This document shows positions 54,643-64,000 of a stretch of DNA of 64,000 nucleotides, one piece after another; position 1 is the first letter of the stretch, and each line of letters begins with the position of its first letter. The position numbers and the translations under genes are program-made. The notes under the pieces were generated by a model. It was not told the origin of the DNA. It did no database searches and was given only the letters and a program-made list of their open reading frames with translations. The stretch comes from Tethya wilhelma (lineage: Eukaryota; Porifera; Demospongiae; Tethyida; Tethyidae), in NCBI GenBank assembly GCA_964030475.1, contig CAXIPT010000002.1:2716422-2780421 (forward strand). The letters are read 5' to 3'.

Positions 54643-55072
54643 AATAAGGTAACTATAGCTTCTTTCCAAGCTTCTACCTTTCCTTGGTTCCCCAGCCCAC
54701 ACCCAAGCATGGCACTTTCTGATTCGAGGGTCGTGTTTAAGGGTTTTCCCCAAAAAATAATTTGGCGGGCACTCCGAAAATTTATTTCCATGAATAGGAA
54801 ACATCTACCACGTGCACGGGGAGTGTTAATACTATAATTGTGTATTCTAGATCTGATTTTATTAACTATCTTTGTTCACAATAATAATCAGTGATGTTCA
54901 ACTTCAATCTAGTGATTGCGCATGCAGAATACAAGTCATACATGCAGTCAGAGTCACGTATATAGCACGTAGGCTGACGTTAGTTAGTGACGTAGCTCAC
55001 GCAATATACAGTGACTTGAACATGATTGCTAATAATTATAATATAATTATTTTTGACTAGATAATAATAAAA
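54643..55072. promoter_or_regulatory. Region between the Death-domain gene start and the upstream gene end
   Basis: 430 bases holding the promoter of the minus-strand Death-domain gene and the 3' UTR of the minus-strand secreted-protein gene; tandem same-strand genes. Homologous to 40112-41048 in the partial duplicate. Confidence 0.4.
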
Positions 55073-57418
55073 TCAAGAAGAAAAATAGTAAAGAACATAT
55101 GGCAAAAGTAACTCAGCATTATCAGGCCCAACCTTCGTCTTCTCTTCAAGGTATGCCCGACTTACAAAGAAGAATGGATCATCAGGCTTTACCTAAAGAA
55201 GTTTATTCAAAACTATAATTATATATACTGTACTGTACTTAAATTAATTATTATTATTATTACTCAGCTATAATTGTTGATGTAGTTAAGTCTTACCTTT
55301 TCAAGTGGAACTTCGAGGCAGTATTTTTCGCTTTTACACTGTCTTGCCACCTTATAAGCAACTGAACATGCATGAATACCAAAATCCTCAGGGACATTTT
55401 CAATTATATATGTAGCTTACTGTTATATAGCTAAATGTTTTAGCTATAGTACAGTTGAACCTCCGAACAAGGAGTTTTAGGTGAAAAATAACGAACTTCC
55501 CAACAGAGGACAACCTCCGAATAGAGGACAAAAGCCATGCTCCAAAAGTGTCCCGGCCTTTTTTGTTGACATTCTGGGATATATATTTAGCTATATGCAT
55601 AGTATGCAGTGTACCGTGACAGATTTATAGAGTGCTATATAAGATTCTTAGGCAGAGTGGAAATGATAATGGAATTGACAATTTGCAATTTGTAGTCTGT
55701 GTTGATGAAGAAAGAGACAACTATATTCAGTTAACAACCATGCATCAGTGGCAAGGACCAGGACATCAAGAATTCCTGCACTTTATTAGAAGATCCAGAA
55801 GCTGACCGTACGCACTTTCTCTGACATGACATAATATTTTGTGCATGCACTAGATAATAATGAGGGTGCAGGTGGTTTCCTGTTTGCCTGTTATTGGAAG
55901 CACTTTTCAAACAACATTGATTGTTCGGGAGCAGCAGTTTGTTTGTTTTTGTATTGAGGAATGGAGATTTCATCCGGGAGCACGGCTACTGTCTACTATA
56001 GAGAGGTTGTCCGCTGTTGGGAGGGTCCATTATCGGAGATTCGACTGTATATATAGCTATTAGCCTGTTACAGTATATAATATGTAATACATATTTATCT
56101 AACTTACAGAACATATCAATGTTGGGTATGTCTGGCGCATATTTCTTTGCGCTATCTCCAAATTTTGTGTCATCCACAGACTCAATGGAACCCAGTGCAA
56201 AGTTCATATAGGTTGCTTTCTTAGTCTTGACATGGTTGAGACCACATACGATGAAGAAAGAAGGATCATCTTGACCTTTGAACTGAAATGTGGAAGTAGT
56301 GTTTGAATAGGCAGCATCTCTACATGTATACGTAGAAGAGAATAATCATTGTCATCAACTTGAAATAGTTTAAATTAACTTACGTAGTCACAATTAACGT
56401 TATCGATCCACATGCTAAAATGCAAACACTTTTTGGCTATAGCCTCTCAGTCAAGCCACTCCCTCTTAATGCTTAATTTACACTTGCCTGCATGGGTACA
56501 ACTTCAAGGCTACCTTTTGCCAGTATTTATTTTGGCAATATCAGATGCTTCACTCTATTCCAAACTTTATAAAAATCTTCGTGGTATTGCTTTCATCATT
56601 CAATCATATTATGATATGGTCAAACTGAAACATCAGAAAGAGAAGACTTACTAAGGCCCATGCTACATGTGTTTATAGTGCATGTGACTACCATGCATAT
56701 GTGACAATGTGCATTATTTTATATTACACTGAATATTTTCTTACCTATTGTCTGCAAGACAATTTGTATTGTCTTCAATGCAATCCCTTCCTTCCAAATA
56801 CACCGGATTCATCAGTTCTTTTAACTTGTACTTCTCTTTGATCGTCGAATTGATTTTTGAGACAAGTTCCAATAGTGAAGCATTGTAAGAAAACTCAGTG
56901 TGTCCTGTACCACGTGTTCTCAGTGAAGGAGTATCGAAAGCCTTTGGTGTTTGATCTTGAGGTGGATGAACGAGCAACACTGGCCAAGTATAGTTGATGT
57001 AAGCTTGGACTTCGTCTGGATTTTGAAACACTGCCACTCGAAACAATACACTAAATGTGTCGTCTAGTGCTCCTGTACCCATTTTGACTAGTTTTGATGG
57101 GATTATGTCCGTATTGAGGACACTGCTTGATACTCCTGCTTTTACGAATGCCTTTCGAATCATCACGTCAGTTTCAATATCTGCTGTGGACGTGACAACA
57201 GTAGTCTTACCAAACGGATCGCCTTTAGCGTTTCCAGTCGTATTGTCATAGACAGCTCCTTTTGTTATGTTTGATACAACTGGAAATGAACTATTTAGTG
57301 TGGGGCTTGTGCTGGCACATTCATCGAATTTATCAATTGACAGCCCAATCTTCTGACAATAAGTCCCAGGGTAAACAGTACTTGCAGCCATATCCTGTAG
57401 CAAAATTGCAAACAGCAT
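55073..57418 (-). CDS. Secreted protein of unknown family, downstream unit
   Basis: Exons: 57418-56745 (start uncertain), 56319-56108, 55415-55297, 55192-55073; phases 2, 1 and 0 agree and give 374 residues. Conserved stretches: KTTVVTSTADIETDVMIRKA, YINYTWPVLLVHPPQDQT, DDPSFFIVCGLNHVKTKKAT, QCKSEKYCLEVPLEKVKPDD, AYLEEKTKVGPDNAELLLP. I recall similar proteins in protists and algae but cannot name the family or its function. Up to NTTGN the first exon differs completely from the upstream paralogous exon (60722-59945); beyond that point the two are near-identical. The start MLFAILLQ may be intronic, since an acceptor TTTGCTACAG falls right after it. May share its last two exons with the upstream unit. 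Confidence 0.6.
55796..57246. repeat. Tandem duplication, proximal copy (pairs with 59030-60455)
   Basis: Near-identical block by eye covering part of the long exon, the next intron, the DDPSFF exon and ~300 bases beyond. Its counterpart is 59030-60455. Breakpoints: inside the long exon at GTATTG (57246 / 60455), and near GCTGACC (about 55800 / 59030). A foldback repeat (58077-59006) abuts the distal copy. Confidence 0.75.
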
Positions 57419-58076
57419 GACTAGCTAGTTATACTGGGCAACTATTAGAAAACGTGTAGTAACACACTCGTCATTCTACTTACTTATCAGTTGTCTTATT
57501 CAGTTTGCTTGGCTCTGAGAGTTGAAGCCTAGAGAAAACACAACAAATTGCATAATACGGTGTCCGGGCCATTCCGTACGATATTAAAAGACGTCCAGTC
57601 CTTAACTGTACAATCTAAAGGTCCAGATTCCGATTCTACATGAAACTTGGTTGTATCCATTCCGGATCCACAAAAACTAACATAAACATCAGTAAAATTA
57701 AGTTTTGACTAAAAAATAGTAGCAGATTCGGAATCAGCACCTCAAAATTAGCAGGGATGAAACGTACTTACCGTTGCTACTTCTCTTATTTCTCTACAGC
57801 AGTAACAGTTAGCACGGTGCCACGCTCTACATTGAAATTTTCAAAAAATTCTGCACGCACCAAAATCAACGTAAAGCTATGCGGGAAATACGGGGTTAAA
57901 TTTTTAACATGGATTATCTCCATAACCCCTTGGTGGATTTTCGTCAAACAAGACTTATTAGAATCGCCAAAGACTGTATTATCGTGTGAATTGGAGTGAA
58001 TGACTTTTGCTTTAACTGATGAAAGTATATAATTTTTTATTGCAAGAGGGTATTTTAAATAGCAATTTGATATCGC
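57419..58076. other. Spacer between duplicated units
   Basis: A possible non-coding exon lies at about 57495-57530 on the minus strand (TCTCTAG acceptor, GATAA|GTAAGT donor). A 114-codon minus-strand ORF (57786-58130) runs into the adjacent foldback repeat and matches nothing I know. No homologues of the last two secreted-protein exons are present here. Confidence 0.35.
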
Positions 58077-59006
58077 TACGTATAGTAGGAATGGGTCGAC
58101 TGTCCCATTGACACAATACAAAATGTTCACGCTTATAAACTCTCAGGGAAAGATAGCTAAGCCTTCAAACATGCATAGAGGCCTCCCTTAGGTATTTTTC
58201 TAACTGCATGCACCAACAAATCTGGCAGAAACTTCCTAGAGCACCCTGGAAAGAGCGCTGGCGAGAAGCCACAACAATGCAATTTTGTTTTCTTTCTTCC
58301 TCCCTTCCTAACTGACTTACTTGAACGCGATTTCCAGAGAAACAAAAGGCATTGAGCCAACTTTGACTGTACACAGTATCTTTATTTCTTCTGAAGTATG
58401 TTCTTTGATACTCGTTTGCTGCCTAAAAGCTAACAAATAAAATCTAGGCAGCTTTGAAATTCTCCTATAAAAATTACTGTACTGTATAACGCAGCCATCT
58501 TATGTAGGTAAAGGTCGTCAATATACCACGTGGTTTGCAATTGCACTCATATAATGCGCATGCGCATTTAATGCTCCTGGAAGTGCTGCTTTTTTCAGAG
58601 ACTGACCAGTCTCTGCTACGTAGCTTTCATGCACCTTAGTGTTGAAAAAAGAGAATGAACAAGTAGTAAAAATTTTGCAAAAATGAGCAGTGTAGGAATG
58701 GGCAGTGCAGTAAAAAGCAATGAAACAAGGCAAGACTCGGAACTTCGGCACATGACTACTTCATTTTTTATGCCCAGATCTTCTGATCTAACAAAGATTT
58801 ATCTGCATACCTACCGATACTTCATCCCAATTGACCAAGTGATTGCATGCATGACTACTGACCAGGGTTGAGAATCACGACATGCCTAGGAGACTGAAAA
58901 TGAAGTAGTCATGTGCCGAAGTTCCGAGTCTTGCCTTGTTTCATTGCTTTTTACTGCACTGCCCATTCCTACACTGCTCATTTTTGCAAAATTTTTACTA
59001 CTTGTT
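58077..59006 (+). repeat. Foldback repeat, diverged subfamily
   Basis: Begins TACGTATAGTAGGAATGGGT; arms read CAAGTAGTAAAAATTTTGCA and the inverse TGCAAAATTTTTACTACTTG; core about 58770-58895. It carries private changes (GGAACTTCGGCACATGAC) shared by both arms, showing the arms evolve together or this is a distinct subfamily. Confidence 0.85.
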
Positions 59007-59325
59007 CTATAGAAGATACTAAAGCTGACCCTAAGCACCTTCTCTGACATGACATAATATTTGCAAATGCACTAGATAATAATGAGGGTGTGGTTTTCTG
59101 TTTGTCTGCTATTGGAAGCACTTTTCAAACAACATTGCTTGTTCGGGAGCAGCAGTTTGTTTGTTTTTGTATTGAGGAATGGAGATTTCATCTGGGAACA
59201 CGGCTACTGTCTGCTATAGAGAGGTTGTCCGCTGTTGGGAGGGTCCATTATCAGAGATTCAACTGTATATATAGCTATTAGCCTGTTACAGTATATAATA
59301 TGTAATACATATTTATCTAACTTAC

Positions 59326-61262
59326 AGAACATATCAATGTTGGGTACGTCTGGCGCATATTTCTTTGCACTATCTCCAAATTTTGTGTCATCCACAGACT
59401 CAATGGAACCCAGTGCAAAGTTCATGTAGGTTGCTTTTTTAGTCTTGACATGGTTGAGACCACATACGATGAAGAAAGAAGGATCATCTTGACCTTTGAA
59501 CTGAAATGTGGAAGTTGTGTTTGAATAGGCAGCATCTCTATATGTATACATAGAAAAGAATAATCATTGTCATCAACTTGAAATAATATAAAACTTAATC
59601 ACAATTAACGTTATTGATAGCCTCGTATCCAGGCCACTCCCTCTTTATGTTTCACGCTAGCTATAGCATGCATGGGTACAACTTTGCAGCTCATGTGGAT
59701 ATATATAGCCCATGAAAAAGTGTTGCCAATATTTTTTTTTTACAATGTCATGCATGTGCTTTGCTGTATTCCAAACTTTTAAACAATCTTCGTGGTATTG
59801 CATTCATCATTCAATGCAATCAATCGTAGGATGGTCAGACTGAAACACCAGAAAGAGAAGACTTACTAAGGTCCATGCATGCTGTGTATAGTGCATTTAA
59901 TATTATGTGACAATTGTGCATTATTATTACAAATATTTTCTTACCTATTGTCTGCAAGACAATTTGTATTGTCTTCAATGCACTCCCTTCCTTCCAAATA
60001 CACCGGATTCATCAGTTCTTTTACTCCAGAAAACTTGTACTTCTCTTTGATCGTCGAATTGATTTTTGAGACAAGTTCCAATAGTGAAGCATTGTAAGAA
60101 AACTCAGTGTGTCCTGTACCACGTGTTCTCAGTGAAGGAGTATCGAAAGCCTTTGATGTTTGATCTTGAGGTGGATGAACGAGCAACACTGGCCAAGTAT
60201 AGTTGATGTAAGCTTGGACTTCGTCTGGATTTTGAAACACTGCCACTCGAAACAATACACCAAATGTGTCGTCTAGTGCTCCTGTACCCATTTTGACTAG
60301 TTTTGATGGAATTATGTCCGTATTGAGGACGCTGTTTGATACTCCTGCTTTTACGAATGCCTTTCGAATCATCACGTCAGTTTCAATATCTGCTGTGGAC
60401 GTGACAACAGTAGTCTTACCAAATGGATCACCTTTAGTGTTTCCAGTCGTATTGATGACCAATTGATTGAGAGAGTCACCCAACGATGCAAACACAATAG
60501 TTGGTTTAAGACGGTTGAATAGATTGAAAACATACGAGCGAATGCTGAAGTATCTCATTGGTGGAGGAGTACAGCCAAAGAACACCACAGCATCATTTTC
60601 ATTCAGTTTCCAAAACGGGACATCTCTTTTAAATTTGTACTTTCCGTAAGGTGAAGTGGGATTTCCCACAAAGGCTGTGCTATAGTTGAACTCCATGAGT
60701 CCCTTTTCAATTGTATAGTGTTCTGTATTATTGGCATGCATGTGCATGAAAATTCAAGCGATTATTGGCATGTGCATGAAAATTCAAATGGTCTAACAGC
60801 TAGTCCAACTTTACAAACAATCCGCCAAATCTAAAGGAATCTTCCCAATCCCTTCTCAAGCAAGCATCTACTTTAAATAAATTGACAAAAGGCCAAGTCA
60901 CCCAGATACCCAGCCTTGACAACTAAGACTGGTAGGTTTAAAGGCATTGCATGCCATTGTCATAAATCAGTCATAGACCATAGATCAGGATACTGACTGG
61001 ATTGCAGATAGCCTTGAGTCTACAACTGATCATGAAAGGAGTCTTATTTCTTATACAATGCTTCAAAGATTTGATACTGTATGTATGCATCTAGTAGCCA
61101 CATACCTTGTTCCAAGTTAGTGATGACCTTTTGAAGTATGCTGTCATGTTGTGTAGGGGTAAGATCACAGGAAAAGTTGTATGAGTCTCTTAGCAGCCCT
61201 TCCACACTGACTAGGCTTATTGTTTGAAGGCCAAACAGTACGTACAAAACTTTAAATGCCAT
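59326..61262 (-). CDS. Secreted protein of unknown family, upstream unit with signal peptide
   Basis: Exons: 61262-61106 (signal peptide MAFKVLYVLFGLQTISLVSV, then LLRDSYNFSCDLTPTQHDSI), 60722-59945, 59537-59326; phases 1 and 2 fit, with a phase-1 donor ATGTTCT|GTAAGT at the end. Conserved motifs include VVFFGCTPPPMRYFSIRSYV, VFASLGDSLNQLVINTTGN and TDVMIRKAFVKAG. No terminal exons lie before the next unit, but the donor phase fits the exons at 55415-55297 and 55192-55073; joined to them the protein is 461 residues. Otherwise it would stop soon after the donor. Asn-rich glycosylation-type sites support secretion. Family and function not recognised. Confidence 0.65.
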
Positions 61263-61663
61263 GTTCTAGTGGGGTCGACTCAAAATACAGTTATGTACAC
61301 TGACGCATGACTAAATTTTCTGCGCATGCCCAGTAGATGTCTACCATAGCGAATTGTTATCGCTCCGCTTGCTTCAGCCTTGCATGCATGAATCAGCTGT
61401 ATGCTTATCACTCATGCAATATCTTAAAGCTACTCCACCCTATAGGTTAACAGTACTTTAGGTCTGTACTAACTAAACTTGATGCTTAGTGGAATTTGTA
61501 CCGACTTCACTCGCGTACAGAATCTGAAACTCCTCCCCTTCTGCGTACGTGCGCGAGCTCGTGACCTTCATGTTTTGGTGTGCGTTTATTAGATTACTCA
61601 TAAGTCCTTCAATACAGTAAATTATGTCTTTTTAGCACTCTGTTTATTTTAAAGAAAATTAAG
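61263..61663. promoter_or_regulatory. Divergent promoter region
   Basis: 401 bases between the minus-strand secreted-protein start (61262) and the plus-strand EGF gene start (61664). Somewhat GC-richer, with GCGCATGC and CGTACGTGCGCGAGCTCG. No TATA assigned. Confidence 0.4.
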
Positions 61664-62578
61664 ATGACATTGGAGCAATACCGTGTGGAAGTTGTGCTTG
61701 TTTTGATACTCCTCAAGTTCTCATCCAACCTCGCTTTTTCTAGTAAGTTTGCCATGATGTAAGAAGGCAACTGAAATGAAGTGTAGTTTCTTGACTTGTT
61801 GTGTGTAAATCTATAGCATACACTATTTGTGGTAATTCAGACCATATTGTTTATAGTTTGTATCTATTCAGTGAGCTATATGGTAACTGTGATAAAGTGT
61901 TATATTCTATGCTTGTCAATTCTTTTGTAGAGCTGGTGCTCTTGACTTGGTATTTACAACAATGTTCATTTTGATAGCTATAATATCAAGTAAACAACTG
62001 TAGCAGTACAAGGAGTTGCCTTACTACTTTGTATATGCATTTTGTGGTGGCAGACTAATTTAATTTGTGACCTGACTGAGATAAGGTTTTGTTTGGGTGT
62101 GTGGTTAACCTGTATACAAGTGTTGTAAACTCCATATCTACCCAGGCTCCAGCTGGGACAAACCTGTGGGTATGTTTGTGTAGCAAGTATTGTGAACCCA
62201 TTCAGTGATTCTATGGTGGACCAAGACTATAACATTGACTTATAGACAGAGACAATAAAAGCAAAAACAAGCAAAAAAAAACTAACCCTTTGGAATAATT
62301 TATGTCATAAGTTTATTTCCATTATAGTTGGCTGTACACTCAGTTATGCCTGTGTGGGTGTTTCCTCTGATTCAAGTTCATTCTAACTCCATTGTTCTGC
62401 TGTACTATACATCCTACATGCTACATATTAAAGAACATGTATGAGTACAAAGGCCTGTATGGAGCTATAATAAGGCATTGATTATATGTAGAAGAATGTT
62501 GTGATATAAAATTTGGCTGTGCATCATAATGTATTTGAGGTTTGTAGTGCCAGCACTGAAAAATACCATTACAAGGAT

Positions 62579-62635
<57 letters not shown>

Positions 62636-63947
62636 GTGTGTATATATGTGTGTGTGTATTTGTTGTATACGTGTAGGTATGTATGTGTATGTGTGTAGGT
62701 ACGTACGTGTATGTGCATATGTGCGTTTGTTTAACCTATTGTGTGTGTGTGTGTGTGTGACATAATGAAATGTTTGAAATTCACTTGAAATACAAGTCCC
62801 TGAATGTTGATAAGAATACACTATACCTGTTACCATAGCGACATTTTATTTGTCAATAACATTGTGTTGCTAGGTGTCTTCATGTCTTGTAGACTTTTAT
62901 TGTAACTGCCTGAGGCTCATTGCTAACTAGTAAACCACTGAATTGTTGACAGTAGCAATTGTCTCTAATTAACTCATTATTTGGAAAACTTTTAAAGGAT
63001 TAGCTGAGGTGGGAATAAGTGATTGAATTTTCAATCTACACCTGTTACCAGGTCTCAGCCACTGACATACTTAGCATAATCAATGAATATAATGCTGGAG
63101 CTAGATATATATAGTAACATACTATATATGTGTGCTCATTGTACATAGTGTTTGTGTAGAATTAGTTTGATTGTTCCTCATACACAATACAAATTGTTTA
63201 TCGTTTAACCATGCTGCTTAAGTCGAACTTCCACTAAGTCTTTGGTAATACCCAGGCGTTTATCTATCTTTAGCCTGACTCTAAATCTCTAGAAAATGCC
63301 AGAACCTCAGCTAACTAACATTTCGTGGTGCTAATACACAGCTGACACAAAATTCTGAGTTTAAGATACAGTGAAACCTCCAAACAAAGGACACTTTAAT
63401 TTGGTGACAGTATAAATTTGGCTTGTTTGTTCTTTGTAGAGAGGCTGTCCTCTTCTCGGAGGTTCTGTTTGTATTGCTACAATAAGGAATTGGAATTCTT
63501 GGGAAACAAGAATTGTCCTTTGTTGAGAGGTTTATAATACAGTGTTCCTATCTCGGAGGGTCCACTATCGGAGGCTTTAGTTTTGTTATTCATCAAACTA
63601 TATATAAAATATATTCTTTACCATTGTTATGATTATCTCAGTTGGTGATTCAATGGATTTATTATTTGCATGTCTGTTTTTGCTTGTCTGTTTGTTTGTT
63701 TGTTTGTTTGTTTGTTTGTTTGTTTGTTTGTTTTCCTCCTCTGTCTCTCAGTGACCTCCAATAATAGCAGTGTGTGTAATGACCATGGTAGGCTCTACAA
63801 CTCCACCACAGGCTCGGTGTGTGAGTGTGAGGCTCCGTACACTGGTAAAGAGTGTCAGCTGTGTAGCAATGGTTACTATGGAGATCCCAGGTAATTTGTA
63901 CGTGTAAATTGCCAGCTGGTTGCTGTAACTAATGTCTTTAGCAGTGC

Positions 63948-64000
<53 letters not shown>
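61664..64000 (+). CDS. EGF-domain secreted or membrane protein, 5' part
   Basis: Exon 1 at 61664-61742 encodes a signal peptide (MTLEQYRVEVVLVLILLKFS...LAFS; donor TTTTCTA|GTAAGT, phase 1). Exon 2 at 63752-63890 (acceptor TGTCTCTCAG, phase 1 in; donor CCCAG|GTAATT, phase 2 out) encodes an EGF/laminin-EGF-like module: SVCNDHGRLYNSTTGSVCEC then EAPYTGKECQLCSNGYYGDP. The gene continues past the window edge. GYYGDP with this Cys spacing is seen in laminin-type and attractin/MEGF8-type EGF modules; assignment to a family is not possible from one module. Linking the two exons across a 2 kb intron rests on phase and the need for a signal peptide. Confidence 0.55.
62582..62760. repeat. (GT)n microsatellite cluster
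   Basis: GT runs at 62582-62632 and 62742-62760 with GTAT-type variants between, inside the EGF gene intron. Confidence 0.95.
63370..63575. repeat. Dispersed repeat with AACCTCC...AAAGGAC motifs
   Basis: Contains AAACCTCCAAACAAAGGACA and the inverse-type GTAGAGAGGCTGTCCTCTTC, then CTCGGAGGGTCCACTATCGG. The same motif set recurs at about 42262-42345, 54295-54395, 55447-55540, 55995-56050 and 59215-59270 (GAGAGGTTGTCC, GGGAGGGTCCATTATC). Probably a short foldback or SINE-like family. Confidence 0.6.
63686..63732. repeat. (TTTG)n microsatellite
   Basis: Tetranucleotide run 20 bases upstream of the acceptor of the EGF exon, so part of its pyrimidine tract. Confidence 0.95.
63951..64000. repeat. 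(GT)n microsatellite at window edge
   Basis: GT dinucleotide run continuing to the end of the window. Confidence 0.95.

Noticed and set aside
57786..58130. 114-codon minus-strand ORF
   Set aside because: Runs into the foldback repeat and resembles no family; probably chance in repeat-derived DNA.
62465..62836. Cys/Val- and His/Thr-repeat ORFs
   Set aside because: Microsatellite translations of the GT/CA run.
1..64000. tRNA and rRNA genes
   Set aside because: No cloverleaf with A/B boxes or conserved rRNA segment was noticed by eye; a covariance-model search would be needed to exclude them.

Overview
The window is metazoan nuclear DNA, most likely from a sponge (demosponge-like). It is AT-rich, intron-rich and full of foldback/MITE-type repeats. 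It carries metazoan signalling domains (Rel homology, CARD, Death, Ig, FN3, EGF, WWE, PARP) together with multi-pass beta-helix membrane proteins and many death-fold genes. The species assignment is inference. Single Ns (1693, 4212, 12677, 15339, 42522) and one 305-base gap (44541-44845) mark assembly joins.

Layout, left to right. 1-3.6 kb: nested copies of a ~1 kb foldback repeat. 3.6-5.4 kb: a decayed beta-helix gene fragment, then the C-terminal 400 residues of a bacterial-looking YtcJ-type amidohydrolase. 6.3-11.4 kb: a 14-exon single-pass receptor in which an Ig-like + Ig + 3xFN3 five-exon cassette is present twice in tandem; its cytoplasmic tail carries a VIYEEI (ITIM-like, Src-SH2-like) motif. 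11.4-21.3 kb: repeats, including a 534-base inverted repeat, an hAT-like MITE and several TACCGTA-type MITEs. 21.3-24.1 kb: a beta-helix/multi-pass membrane gene with two frame breaks. 27.4-29.5 kb (minus): a CARD-like + domain-X gene. 29.9-39.5 kb: two tandem intronless RRM-WWE-WWE-PARP genes. 39.8-42.5 kb: a partial duplicate, or alternative haplotype, of 54.4-55.7 kb. 42.5-48.9 kb (minus): a CARD gene whose splice phases run directly into NF-kB Rel-homology exons. 49.3-51.4 kb: repeats, including a 5'-truncated LINE inside a foldback copy. 51.7-54.6 kb (minus): a Death-domain + TM + domain-X gene. 55.1-61.3 kb (minus): a secreted-protein gene with duplicated middle exons. 61.7 kb to the right edge: the start of an EGF-domain gene.

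Taken together the genes read as an innate-immunity/cell-death neighbourhood: an NF-kB with a built-in CARD, two paralogues that put different death-fold adaptors (CARD, Death) on the same C-terminal domain X, two PARP10/14-like predicted mono-ADP-ribosyltransferases, and an Ig/FN3 receptor with a phosphotyrosine-type tail. The strongest candidate for an undescribed system is the CARD::NF-kB fusion, where donor and acceptor phases match and no polyadenylation signal separates the two parts. The RHD exons are too short to appear as long ORFs and were found by reading the minus strand by eye.
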